Shown here: positions 1 through 10,291 of the stretch, in pieces
Layout: each line of letters starts with the position of its first letter
How positions within the stretch are numbered: the first letter of the stretch is position 1
NCBI GenBank assembly: GCA_007026445.1
Contig: VDMD01000031.1
Location: 62,001-126,000 of the forward strand
DNA from: Schizophyllum amplum
Taxonomy: Eukaryota; Basidiomycota; Agaricomycetes; Agaricales; Schizophyllaceae
Length of the DNA: 64,000 nucleotides
Direction: 5' to 3'
Program-made: the position numbers and the translations under genes
Notes under the pieces: model-generated
The model's input: only the letters and a program-made list of their open reading frames with translations
Databases searched by the model: none
What the model was told of the DNA's origin: nothing

Positions 1-390
1 CTAGAATCATATCCAGGATGCATCGATGGTCTGGGAGACAAACGCACCGCCGAGGACTGCTATTGGGTCCTATGCAGCGTTGACCTGGTCTAGAGCCGAT
101 GCGGTGTTGCTCACTAGAAGACGTGCCGATGCGAGCTGCGCCGCACTCAAGCTCATCGCGAAGTTCATCTAAGGCCTCGCTAGGAAGTCGACGTCGATCA
201 TGAACTGAAGCTCACGTCCGTGACCCGGCCGACGTTATCAAGACCGAGAACGACGGCTTCGCACCTGGTAAGGGAGGTGGCGCAGCACGAGGAACACTGA
301 CGAGCTGCGCGGGACAAGGCACTCGCGGAAGAAGGCCCGAAGACGCACTTCCATTGTCGCATTCATCAGATAGCGCAGGTGAATTCCGAC
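1..390. other. No gene recognised at left edge
   Basis: No coding region that I recognise lies here. The stretch is the 3' flank of the EthD-like gene that ends at 391 on the minus strand. An exon of a gene truncated by the window edge cannot be excluded. Confidence 0.4.
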
Positions 391-1213
391 TCACTGGCTC
401 GCGTCCGGGAGGTTCCCTTGCGCGAGGCACGGATATACGCGATACAGCTGCCAGAAACGCTCCTCCACGACGCAAATGTTGGACGACGCCGCGGCGTGGT
501 CGACAACAGGTCTGACGCTCTCTGCGCGTGTCTGAGCCGGCTGCACAAACTCTAGGCGCAAGATTGGTCAAATTCTCATAAGAGCCAGCACGACGTCTCA
601 CCGTGTACAGCCATATACTCCGGAACGACTTGCTCTTCTGGAGTATTTCCAACCGTCTGCCCTGTCTTGAGATGGTCAATGCAGTGGAAGGTCCTCGTAC
701 GGACCCAGCCGTCAACGTTGCGAAGGGAGGCCACGAAATCGGCTGTCCATGCCTGATCCCATCCAGATCTCCAGTCATTCCGTGCGTGATGAGGCCGTTG
801 CTTGGATTGTTGCTATAGTTCATGGACGACGTCAAGGAAGAAGGGCCCGAGTCTTCCAGCGCCTCATAGGTCCTACGGTCTAGGAGCGCCAGCCGTTTGA
901 CAAGATCAGCCTCTCGAGGACTTCTATTGGCGCGCAGTCTCGTGTACTCGTCCTTCGTGAAGGTCGATGTGTCGTTGATGTCGTAGAGAGCAAGCCATGA
1001 AGGAGTTTCATTGTCATAAGCGCTGTAGCGAGCGCCATTGAGGAACGACCTCAGATTGTTCAGACGCAGAGGAACATGCTCTTCGTTGTACCAATCTGTG
1101 CAAAGATGAGCATGCATCGGCTTCCGGACCTTGCTGAGACACGCGCCTTGGAACTCCTCCAAAGTCACTTCCTTCCCTGGCTCCGATGAAACGGCCAAAA
1201 ATCCTTGAGGCAT
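391..1213 (-). CDS. EthD/ABM-like dimeric alpha-beta barrel protein (frame break)
   Basis: The protein is built of two related halves. The N-terminal half has the EthD-type signature WYNEEHVPLRL followed by FLNGARY, SWLALYDI and RSPREADLVKRL, ending at EDSGPSSLT. The second half continues with DGWVRTRTFHCIDHLKTGQT and PEYMAVH, then a last exon from EFVQPAQ to LPDASQ and stop. Agaricomycete proteins of this type are small, cytosolic and of unknown function; the EthD/antibiotic-monooxygenase fold is a dimeric ferredoxin-like barrel. The first intron (1096-1146, 51 nt) restores EEFQ-DWYNEEH only if read as a GC-AG intron. Around 752-755 one G appears to be missing (GG where GGG gives IRAWTADF), so the two halves lie in different frames as written. 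Start ATG is at 1213. The family assignment is by motif recall only. Confidence 0.6.
1096..1146 (-). other. Probable GC-AG intron in the EthD-like gene
   Basis: On the minus strand a 51-nt segment starting GCGCGT and ending TTGCACAG separates EEFQ from DWYNEEHVPLR. Its length is a multiple of three, so the frame stays open through it, but removing it restores the conserved family motif. No GT donor in the right phase gives the same product. Confidence 0.5.
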
Positions 1214-1511
1214 ATCTCACACGAGCAGTGTATCGAGAATATATGCCGATCAGTTACGTAGAGCAGGTTCGCGGCTTCAAAGGTAGAGAGGCCTTCGGGG
1301 AGACGATGGCGATCTTCAACGTTGAACGTTGATTCAAGGCTGATACTGCACGACAATGACGTAAACGACACGTGCGGTAACGCCATCACGAGGCGTAATA
1401 ATATTGTGACAGTCGCGACTTGCTTTCCGCAACCACTCGGACGCCACCAACTCTTCTCACTGTTTTCGTTCATAACAACCTTCTACATTTCAAGTCGCAC
1501 ATCTTAATTTC

Positions 1512-3564
1512 ATGAGGTTTGGCCTTCCGAGGTCGGCGTCTTCGTCACCGGTGCGATTGTGAGTCTCGACGTGTGTTTCTTGCTCGAACGTGACACGAGG
1601 TCTGTCTAGGGAGACTCGCACTCGTTCCTCTTTCGCGATACCCTCGGACTCGAGCTCTGATGATGAGGACTATACTTCTGAGGAAGACACGTCGACGTCC
1701 GGCGCAGATGACGACTTCACACCGCGGTCAGTCATCCTCCCTCTCAAGGGCCTACCATTTGTAAACAATAAAACAGAAAATCACGTCTAGGACGAAGTAT
1801 CGCGGAACAAAGACATGTAGAAGACACAGTAGCCTCTATACGTCTACGCACACGCCATCACGACCTTTATGAAGAGTGGGAGAAGCAAACCGACGAGATG
1901 CTTTTGTAATTTGATCCCTTCTATAGCTGCGTTTCCGCTTTACTGACCGAATAAATTGCAGAAATCTGCACGCAAAGAGCAGGCGGAGGTGAAGCTCGAG
2001 TCCGAGGACGCTCAGTCACAAGCAGTGGATGCCGCTCGTCAGGCTCAGATTCATGCTCAGCAAATAGCTGAAGTTGAGGCACAGCTCAGAAGCCTCACCG
2101 TTCAGCAAACGGCGGAGCAGTCCAAATTCGAGCAATCCTGGAAAGTACGCGAGAAGTCACTGTGGGAGCGGGTCGAAGCTGGCATCAAAGCCGAGGAGGA
2201 CAAAGAGCGCGCAAAATGGAAGCCGAGCGGAAGGTGCGGGAAGAGGAAGAGCGCAAGCGACAAGAGGCACAGCGCAGACGTGAAGAGGAGGTCCGTCAGC
2301 AGGAGGAGATCGCACGGCAGCAGAAAGAAGCGCAGGAGAAACAGCGGCAGGATCAGGAGCAGCAGAAAGCGGCTAAGGACGCACAGAAGCGTCAAGCGGA
2401 AGAGGCGCGGCTACTCAAGGAACAGCAGGAAAAGGCGCAGGAGCAGCAGGCGCAGCGATGGACGAACGGACAAAGACGGAAGCAGAGCAGCGCAAGACCT
2501 TGGGCGCGACCACTGCGTTGGACGATTGGCGCATCGGCCGCGAGAACTTGATGGTGAACACTCCGTCGCTTTTCGTCGCTGTTCTCGAGCTCATTCTCTG
2601 ATAGCGCCTCAAAACAGAAAATACGCGAGTCGTCAAGGCCGACGCTCAGATGAAGTCGGCTTGGGGTGGACTGCGCCGTCAGGTAGTCCGCAAATTTGGC
2701 CAGGTCACCAATGACGCGGAGAGCATCGCGCGTGTGGTACGTAATGAGATTTTACTTCCCGTCGTCCGCTGACTTGGCTGTGAAGAGCAATGAAATCACT
2801 CAGCTCGCTATGCCTCCGGGTGGCTTGCATCCTCTCATTCTCAACTCGTTCTACTCGTCTATCGCAAAGGCCATCATGCAGCAAGCGGAGACCGAAGTGA
2901 CCGCTGAGAAAGCTAGCGCAATACCGATCGCCCGCGTTGCGCATCGCTTGCTTGGCACCCTCGATGGCTTCGCCGACATCTTCTTCGCCAAACTTGTCCA
3001 GCGCGTCGGCGCTTGGCCCGTACCTACTGCTCCTCCACCTGCCGACTACGACGGCCAACAGTGGAAATCCGACCACGAACGTTTTGGCTACCGCCCAAGC
3101 CAGAGCTCGGACGGCATGGAAAGTCCGCCTCAGCACGTTGAACGAGTGACGGGCGTCATGCGCGTCTACTTCCATATTCTGGCGACGCCGCCCGGGGACA
3201 AGCCCATCTCCAACCGCTTCTTCCAACCGACACGATACTGGGTCTGGTACGCGAGGGCGCTCAGCCATCCTTCCATGCTGGCGAGTGACGTCTGCGCATC
3301 TCTGATCCACGGTAAGGTCACGTTGAATGGTGAACGTTCGGCCGATTGCTGATCTGCCGCTTCACAGCCGGACTCGAGATCTTTGGCTCCGACGCCAGGA
3401 AGATATGGGGCAAACAGTGGACGAAGGTGCTCGCTCTCATCTATGATCTGGTCAAGAACGGTCTCGGAGATGGGAAGGTCTTCGGAGGTACCAGCCCCGA
3501 AGGCGTTGCGAGCAGGATGCGTGTGCAGCTCGAAATTGACAGCATCATGGGTGCAGGAAATTGA
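1512..3564 (+). CDS. GLE1: GLE1, nuclear-pore mRNA export factor (frame breaks)
   Basis: GLE1 with inositol hexakisphosphate activates the DEAD-box helicase Dbp5 at the cytoplasmic face of the nuclear pore. The start at 1512 gives MRFGLPRSASSSPVR. An acidic Ser/Asp/Glu stretch follows, then RHVEDTVASIRLRTRHHD and EEWEKQT, then a long Glu/Gln/Lys/Arg coiled coil (about 1960-2540). The C-terminal helical domain runs from RLKTENTRVVK through SSIAKAIMQQAETEVTAEK and FFAKLVQRVGAWPVP to IWGKQWTKVLALIYDLVKNGLG. Introns that fit are 1559-1609, 1727-1776, about 1906-1961, 2554-2604, 2737-2785 and 3312-3367. As written the coiled-coil part is broken three times by -1 shifts: at the 1905/1962 junction, at the AAAA run 2213-2216 and near 2455. 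GLE1 is essential in yeast and normally single-copy, so consensus error is likelier than gene loss. Confidence 0.85.
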
Positions 3565-4146
3565 GCTGGCACTGGAGCTCCGTGGTCGCCTTATTGTTTT
3601 GCCTAATGTATGAGGGGTGCTGCTGAGGTTTGGCGAAGCATTCTTGCCGTGATCATCCCGCTGTCGGTCCACTGCTCGACTTCCATTTCCTGCATCGCGC
3701 GAGCTCAACGTCAATATGTACAGAGCTGACTGCTTAGTAGCTGTCGACGTTGTCCTTGAGCGCGCACTCATTATGGGTGATTACAGCCCCTTCAGTTGCA
3801 TAAGCAGACACCTTGTAGCGCTCACGATGCTCAGCTTCAGTTGTCATTCGCAATCAATAGGGGTGAACCGGTGAACAGGCGACAGTCACAGTGACTGCTT
3901 CGGTCGCAAAAGCCATGCTCTGGGAGTTAGCTCGCGTCGACGCCATATAGGTACAAAGCATGCGTGCTAATGCGGAGGATCTCATTGGTTGTCACGCGCT
4001 GGATGCAGACATCGAAGGGTTCACGAGATGCGTGACGCCGCACCCCCGTAAATGGGCATAACCTGGCATAACGCGCTATCGATGCGGATCCAGCGCCCCT
4101 CCTTCCTTCCTGCCCTCACCTCCTCCACCAAACCTTTCTTCACGCA
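3565..4146. other. Intergenic, nothing recognised
   Basis: This stretch separates the GLE1 stop from a small plus-strand gene. I see no conserved coding sequence. Its last 80 bases are pyrimidine-rich on the plus strand, as expected just upstream of a fungal start site. Confidence 0.5.
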
Positions 4147-4562
4147 ATGGCTCCCGAACCCCAGTGCACCGCTCTTGCATCCGCCATGCACAAGAGCGGT
4201 GAGCGAACCGCCCTCGCATGGTATATCGCGGCGTGCTAACGGACACGACGAAGGCATGTCCTACGCTCAATCGCTGCCAAGATCAACCGGACCGAGCAGC
4301 ATGTCATTGACGGTGAGAGTATCACATCCACTGAGATGTCCCGTATCTGACATCGACATGGCCAGTCTGCACGGGTGCCGTCAGACCCACTATGGATGAG
4401 TTCAACGCCATCGCCATGGCTCTGGAATTCCAGGAGAGCGTGAGAGTACGATTTACTGCGCGGGAGACCAAGGCTTACCAGCTCGTTAGCCTCCTCATAC
4501 CGGCGTACATGCCTGCGACTGAGCTTCGAGGCGCATATTCAGACTGCGCTGCCGATGAATAG
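4147..4562 (+). CDS. Small HTH-like protein resembling the cyanase N-terminal domain
   Basis: Four short exons encode roughly 90 residues. Exon 1 starts with MAPEPQCTALASAMHKSG, exon 2 reads HVLRSIAAKINRTEQHVID, exon 3 reads CTGAVRPTMDEFNAIAMALEF, and a last exon ends at TAG 4560-4562. The pattern AIAxKIxxxEQHVxxxxxGxxxPTxxEFxxLAxAL is that of the small all-alpha HTH bundle seen at the N terminus of cyanate hydratase. The catalytic cyanase C-terminal domain (conserved Arg, Glu, Ser) is absent, so cyanase activity is not expected. Introns 4199-4253 (branch-like GCTAAC) and about 4317-4368 fit well. The first exon junction is one base out of phase, another -1 break like those in neighbouring genes. 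Function unknown. Confidence 0.45.
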
Positions 4563-5083
4563 TGAAACCTAACTGGTTCAATTCACGCATTGTAACATGA
4601 ATAGGAAACACGCTGTATGATACGATGTGGACATGTGTTCACAAGAGTTGTATATAGCCATACATGAGATCTCGATGAAGCTCTCGACTCGACATGAGTC
4701 CAACGGCGCCGGCCGCCCTCGCCTCTCACGATGGATTCACGGCCACAAACACGCAGCGAGGGAAAAAATGAAACAAGGATGATGATGATTGAAGGGACAA
4801 AAAGATCTGAGTACATTCTGAGTGGCGGTAGTGACGGTCAACGACAACAAGACCTTCCATAGAGGAGAACAATAGCAAATTACTTGCATGTGCGACGTAG
4901 GTATCACGCTATCACTCTGAGGGTTCTTTGTGTCCGGTTATGGCAATCGCATGAACTCGCCATATGTTATGAGCGTCTTCTTGGTGCTTGCTGGTCCTAC
5001 GCTCTGGGCGTGTCAAATTTGTCGGTCATACACAGACGCCATGACCGGAGTTGCAAGACCCAAACTTACTCATTATCTCGAGG

Positions 5084-5090
5084 TATAAAA
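5084..5090 (+). promoter_or_regulatory. TATA box
   Basis: TATAAAA lies about 70-76 bases upstream of the ATG at 5160, a plausible distance for a fungal core promoter with a short 5' UTR. The 4563-5159 interval otherwise holds no gene that I recognise. Confidence 0.5.
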
Positions 5091-5159
5091 GGTCGACGAC
5101 GCCGAGGATCTACCTAGCTACATACAGCATCCTCAGCTCTTCATCCTCGACATATCGTC

Positions 5160-5918
5160 ATGGAGTCTATCAGACGCCCTCTCCCGGACAACCCTGCTCC
5201 GCCGGCAGCCATGCAGCAATCAAGCGAAGCAGCGCTTACTATGGACACATTGCTCGATATGCTTAGGAAGCCTGGGCCAATGTGTGCATTAGGACGCTTA
5301 GAAGGCGCTGAACGCCGACTCGTAAGTCTGCTACGCTGTCCGTCGTTTTCTGCTTGTTTGTTACTGATCTGGATATCAGGTCGTCGAACCCGTCGGCCGT
5401 CCTCGTCATGAAGTCCGTGTCGCTCCAGTCAGCCTTCGAAGCGATGCGCAAACGCCACGCCGAACTTCACCAAATACACCGACCTCGCGTGCTTCAGCGG
5501 AGCCCAGCGAGTTTGGCCGACCATTCGACTCCACGACTACCCTGGTGGACCAGATCGCTGCATATATGGGCTTGACCCGCAGCTAAAGCACGGACAACAC
5601 CTCCATGTGCCAACGGTGGATCTCTCGCGCTGGCATTCAGCGCGGCGTCCATTGCAAAGCACCGACTGCGATCCATCTGGCTCATACGATCCAGACACAC
5701 ACCAGGCCTTCAAACTCGAGTGTCGGTGGGAAGGCTGTGGAAAGGTCAGCTGGTCAGACTCCAAGGTCAATAGCAGAATGTACGCACGCTGCAACGGGCT
5801 GTTGGCCCTTCATGTCGCTATCCAGCACTTCCGTGCCATACCAGTCTGCACGTTGTGCGAGTATCCCCTCTATCGTCTTCCGGTCATGCCGGGAAGCGAT
5901 GGAGCGTATAAGCTGTAG
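5160..5918 (+). CDS. Uncharacterised protein with Cys/His-rich C-terminal region
   Basis: Exon 1 (5160-5321) encodes MESIRRPLPDN to LEGAERRL. Intron 5322-5379 has GTAAGT and ATATCAG ends. Exon 2 continues VVEPVGRPRHEVRVAPVSL and a Ser/Thr/Pro/Arg-rich stretch to LVDQIAAYMGL. Taken literally it stops at about 5584. Adding one G to GGG at 5568-5570 joins it to the open frame DPQLKHGQHLHVPTVDLSRW, which runs to a stop at 5918. That C-terminal region has paired cysteines and histidines (CRWEGC, ARCNGLLALHVAIQHF, CTLCEYPLYR) spaced like a degenerate C2H2/C2HC zinc site. I do not recognise the family; DNA or protein binding is only a guess. A TATA box sits upstream. Confidence 0.45.
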
Positions 5919-6136
5919 ACGCACCTTGCATCGGATGGTGCATCGGGTTGGCGCGATGGGCAATCGCACATCGCTCCGGTGCGTTAGACTTGCACAAGAC
6001 TAAGTCAAACAGCAACCCTTGCGGCAACAATAATATCATTCTGTTCAGCGTATCGGCATCACGAATCCCACAGGCTCTGCACTTACAACATGGCACGACC
6101 CCACGAGTACATAACGATGTAAATCGTAGTCCCTAG

Positions 6137-8323
6137 TCAATCTCCCTTCTTTCGCAAGATTCCAATAAACTCTTCGTCCTGCTTCAGTATCTCAAGAGCG
6201 CCCATTGCTTCCTGGCGAGCAATCAACAGCCGCGAGATCAAGGTAAACTTCCACAGATGTTTGGCGCCAGCAGCACGCGTAAGCAGGTCCTTTTGCACCT
6301 TGCTCCGAGCGTAAGGATTTTCCGCGATGACTGGAGGGGTATCGAAGGCAGGAGATGTGTTTTGATACGCCGGGAATGCGACGGAGAGGAGAACATGGCC
6401 AGCTGCGATGGTTCGCCGATACCTGTGAGTTGATGAGCTACGAAGAAAGTGGAACAAATGTGAGACCAAACGCACATCCATTTGTTCTCTGTGTGTACGT
6501 CAGCGAACTATCAATGTATTCGCGCACAGACAGTACCCACCTCTTGCAAAAAGGTCATGCCAACCTGTTATTGTCCTAAGCATGACATAACCGATAGCGA
6601 GCTTGCCCAGGCGCGTGCTGGAGATCAAAGCTAACCGTCGGTACGAGGCGGGCGCCACCTCTCTCAGTATTCGCTCTAGGAATGGACCAAACCAGCGCCT
6701 CGTAGTGGACCAGACCGCCCAAAAGCCAAGCCCAAGCCCTAAACCTCCCGTCACAGCAGCCACTTGCGCGTAGCTTTCCGGCTCATCTGGTCGTGTCAGG
6801 AGCGCAGTCGCAGCCGCCGAGGTGGCATAAGCAGGGAGATAGACGAGCAATGCTGGAAGACAGAGCGTAGTGCGTATCGATAATCGCAAAAGAGGGACGA
6901 GAGCACGCGAAAAGACTGGGTGCCATGGAGGATGAACGTGTCGAGACGAATTGTGCGGAAGCAAGGCCTGCAGGTCGCAGTGATCGACTCTGGTGTGCAG
7001 CTGCAGAGCATAGTATCGCGCAAGTGCAAATCTGGCACCGTCTCGTCGTTCGCGCTCCTCGGCTGATACCCCGGACGCGAAGTAAGAGACTAGACTGCAT
7101 TTGTTGTTTAGTTATCAAAGTCAAGTGTCGCAAACATATATAATGATTGACGTACCCTTGCATTCCCACCACCCAGTCTCGAACGCTAAGTTGCCTATTT
7201 GGATTGTCCCAGTGTATCTGCAACACGGTCTTCGCGGCGTGCAAGGTGCTCCTGTAGGGTAATCTTAATCACAGACTTTGGGTTCGTTTTGACTCATACC
7301 AGTCGGGTGCATCAATGCCGGTATTTCCAAGCGTTGAGCGCAGTTCCGAGACCATTTGAGTGACTGCTATTCGTCTCGTCTCCAAGGCATCGCCGTCAAC
7401 GGTCTTGCCATAGTAATTGGACGTTTCTATCGGTTTTCCATACCTGCGGGCCGCATATATGCGCGTTAGAATGTCTCACATATGTTCACGATGACCATCT
7501 AGCGCACCGCACAAAAACACGGCTCTGGTAACCCGGTGCGTCCACGTAGACGATGGAGACCGGGACGATACGCGCACTCGTCCAACCTCCTTCCTGTTTG
7601 CGCGCCGCCGCCTCCAGACGGGCCGCACGGTCATGTTCGACCGCCGCCCAAGCCGCGCCGCTACGAAGCTCTCCGATTCCTGGAAGAGTGGCGCTGAATC
7701 CCTCAGGAAATACGCCGAGAGTACCACCCGCCATCAAGCAAGCGGTCGAGGCGCGGAAGAGGTCGGCCTGCGTTTGGCTCGCCGCACCCTCATCGTTCGA
7801 CTTGTTGCCAGCGTTTTCGGCGCCACGCTGAACTGGGATAGCGCCGCTCGACTCCATCACCCATCGGACGACTGGGTTTTTGAAGAGTGACGCTTTGGCC
7901 CAGTACGATACCTGTCGCCCGTGTGGCACGGTTACAGCTAGAGGATTGGGAGGTCATCAAGGAAGAGGCTTCTGGTATGTTGACTCAACTGACCCAAGAT
8001 AGCCACATCTATGCTCTCGTTCCGATGTGTGGAAGCCCTGGGAGTGTTCATCAGTCTCGCGTGAAGTAAGTACGAAGGCGACAGGCGGCTACGAATTGAG
8101 AGTCAACAAGGATGGTCAGTCCCAGGAAGGATGTTTGGCGCCCACAGGAGCCAAAATGCGTTCAAATGAAGAGAAAGCCAGGATGCAGCGCGGAGACTTA
8201 CAGGATTACCGGGCCTGACTCCGGTACGTTTTCCGCGCCTTCGACAACGACGTCGCTGTAGTAGTTATCTGCAACCCAGATGCTCAGACGGCGGAGACAC
8301 CTGTACACGAGCTTGTACTCCAT
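6137..8323 (-). CDS. Glycerol-3-phosphate/DHAP acyltransferase (Gat/Sct-like, PlsC domain)
   Basis: This is the membrane enzyme that makes the first acylation in glycerolipid synthesis at the ER. The start at 8323 gives MEYKLVYRCLRRL and then DVVVEGAENVPESGP. PlsC motif I is HRNESID, an H-x-N-x3-D form like that of fungal Gpt2/Sct1 proteins. YWAKASLFKNPVVRW, then SSGAIPVQRG and FPEGFSATLPGIGELRSGAAWAA are the downstream substrate and acyl-CoA motifs. VRYGKPIE and TVLQIHWDNPNRQLSVRDW follow, then RFALARYYALQL. Two hydrophobic segments (around 6690-6900) lie near the C terminus, as usual for this family. It ends EFIGILRKKGD at 6137. Seven or more short introns all join in phase, so it looks intact. 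The family call is strong; the preferred substrate cannot be told. Confidence 0.75.
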
Positions 8324-8597
8324 GATGGGAGATAGAAAGGAAGGAAGGAGACGTGCCCGTTGCCGGGTGAGCTACTTGAACAATGCACGTGATTTCAACC
8401 AAATACTGTAATCGCAGGCTCGCTCAGGACTCACTTCCGACTTATAGCTCCGTCAAGTCGCCCGAGGGCAGGATACCTATGATGCATGAAAAAAGATACA
8501 TATCCTATACACATAGTGAATAATATTACTTTGATAGATAAAAGTGGTATCCAAGGTCCCTTTGTGCGCGAGCTAAATGTAGTGCTCATCTCTCTGC

Positions 8598-9926
8598 TTA
8601 CGTCGGGCAGCACGCTCCTCTGCGCTGCCTTCCCCGCTCTGCTCCTCCCTCGTTGAGGTGTACTACGCTTGGGTTCTCCATCTCCCCAAACCCCATTCTC
8701 CGCTCTTCCCGCTCCCACCGCCGTACCACGCGCCGCGCGACATACTCGAAGATATCCGATACGCTCTCCCCCGTCTTTGCCGACGCAAAGAACAGTCGCG
8801 GACCAAGGTCTGTGAATAACTCCTGCATCGGCGCCACGTCCCCATCCTGCCGTTCTCGGGCAAACAAGCTCGGCGTTATAGTTACCGTGCTCGTACTTGC
8901 CTGTGTCGAGCGCCGCGAGCGCACGTACGAGCCTCCGGGAGAGAGGGAGGGTTCGGGTGATGCGCGCGCAGAGTGATAGACGTCGAACATCGACGATGAT
9001 GGTGTGTGGTACATGGACATGCCTGTCGCAGTAGTGGTCATGGTGCCGCTGTAGAAGCGACTTGAGGAACGCGACCGAGAGCGGGACGCGCCGTCGCGGT
9101 CTGTAGGAGAGCAGGATGCGTTGATGGATTGTCGCGCGCGGTGTGCTGGGCGGCGCGCGGCAACGATGGAGATCGACTTGGAGCGTACACGACCCGGGGA
9201 AAGGCCAGCAAGGGGAGATGCAGGTCGTGACGAAGAATTCTTGCTTGGAAACTCGACTGGCACATGCGATGCTTCTGACCGTTCCGTCAAGGGTGAGGGT
9301 GGCGTCCGCTGACCGCTGGATCCAGCCTGCGCTGCTGAGCGAGCGACAATGGGAACCAACTCCTCCAGGAACGTCTCTGCTTCTGCGAAACTCACGGCGC
9401 TCTCTGCGCCCTCTCTGACGAGATCCTTCTTGTTCCCCACAACGACGCAGCAGTAGTCTTCGAGATCCTCGTCTGAGACGGGTGTCCTCTGCCGGAACTC
9501 GTCCCACCACTTCAGCAGTCCGTGCAACGTCTTCCGATCGTTCGCGTCGAAGCAGAGGACCACCGCATCCGCGCCGCGGAAGAATGCTGATGATAGGGAA
9601 GAGAAGCGCTCCTGGCCTGCTGTATCCTACACAGAGAATTCACTTGAGTACAGCACATGCTACAGGGCTAGCGACGCACCCATATTTGCAGTACGATCGA
9701 CTCCCCTGTCCGCGAAGGATGTGCGAGTGTCTTGGTGATGAAGTCCGCTCCGATTGTTGCGCGGTATCCTGAAGCAAACCTTCCAGATATATACTGCAAC
9801 GATGGCGTATGAGTCCTACAGCCTGTGCTGTCCGGTAAGGGAACGTACCTGTCCTCGTAAGGTGGTCTTGCCAACGCCCGAAGGTCCGATAACAACGAGT
9901 TTGATTGTACTAGACCCAATCGGCAT
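8598..9926 (-). CDS. Rab/Ypt-like small GTPase with a ~150-residue Ser/Arg-rich insert
   Basis: A Ras-superfamily GTPase of vesicle traffic. It has the P-loop GPSGVGKTT, a switch I region YRATIGADFITKTL, switch II WDTAGQERFSSL, then FRGADAVVLCFDAND, G4 GNKKDLV and G5 ASAKTGESVSDIFEY. It ends RGACCPT, so two cysteines near the C terminus suit geranylgeranylation. The switch I sequence is closest to Ypt7/Rab7. The oddity is the roughly 150-residue insertion between G4 and G5, rich in Ser, Arg and Pro and with SRSRSRSSS-type tracts. The usual Rab is about 205 residues; this one is well over 300. Introns join in phase (GQ-YISGRF and QIW-DTAGQ). The start is MPIGSS at 9926 or MPSSLMPIGSS at 9941. 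The Rab fold is secure; the Rab7 subtype is inferred. Confidence 0.8.
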
Positions 9927-10291
9927 TAGGGACGAGGGCATCCCATCCATGTCAGCCAGCAACATGAGCCCATGGACAAGAACAAGAACAATATCCACAA
10001 GTACAATGGCGGGAACAAAGAAGACAGTTTGATCCGCCCCTGTGCATCACATCAGTCCAAATAGTGGACCTACAAGTACAAAGTTCGATGTGTTCCTTAC
10101 AAACGGAAACCAATATTGGTTTTTGATGGTGTTTACTGTATGAACAGCTAATTGCCCGTCCAAAGCGGTATAGGATGCACGCAGGCTTATGCCTCCCGTA
10201 TTATCCAGCCCATCCTCATTGACAGGAAGCATACAGTTCTGACCCAGCTCCCAACGTCGACTCAATATCTGGAGCAAGATATCATCAGCCT
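9927..10291. other. Short interval upstream of the Rab-like gene
   Basis: This is the promoter side of the Rab-like gene and the 3' side of the phosphatase gene. A minus-strand open stretch at 10047-10295 could be an alternative last exon of the phosphatase, but I saw no conserved motif in it. Confidence 0.3.

Noticed and set aside
212..390. Continuation of the long minus-strand open frame past the EthD-like stop
   Set aside because: The conserved frame stops at 391-393 after LPDASQ; the longer open frame arises only from the frame break and has no family features.
2102..2395. Leucine-rich minus-strand frame opposite the GLE1 coiled coil
   Set aside because: Leu/Leu runs are the antisense of Glu/Lys-rich coiled-coil codons, a common shadow.
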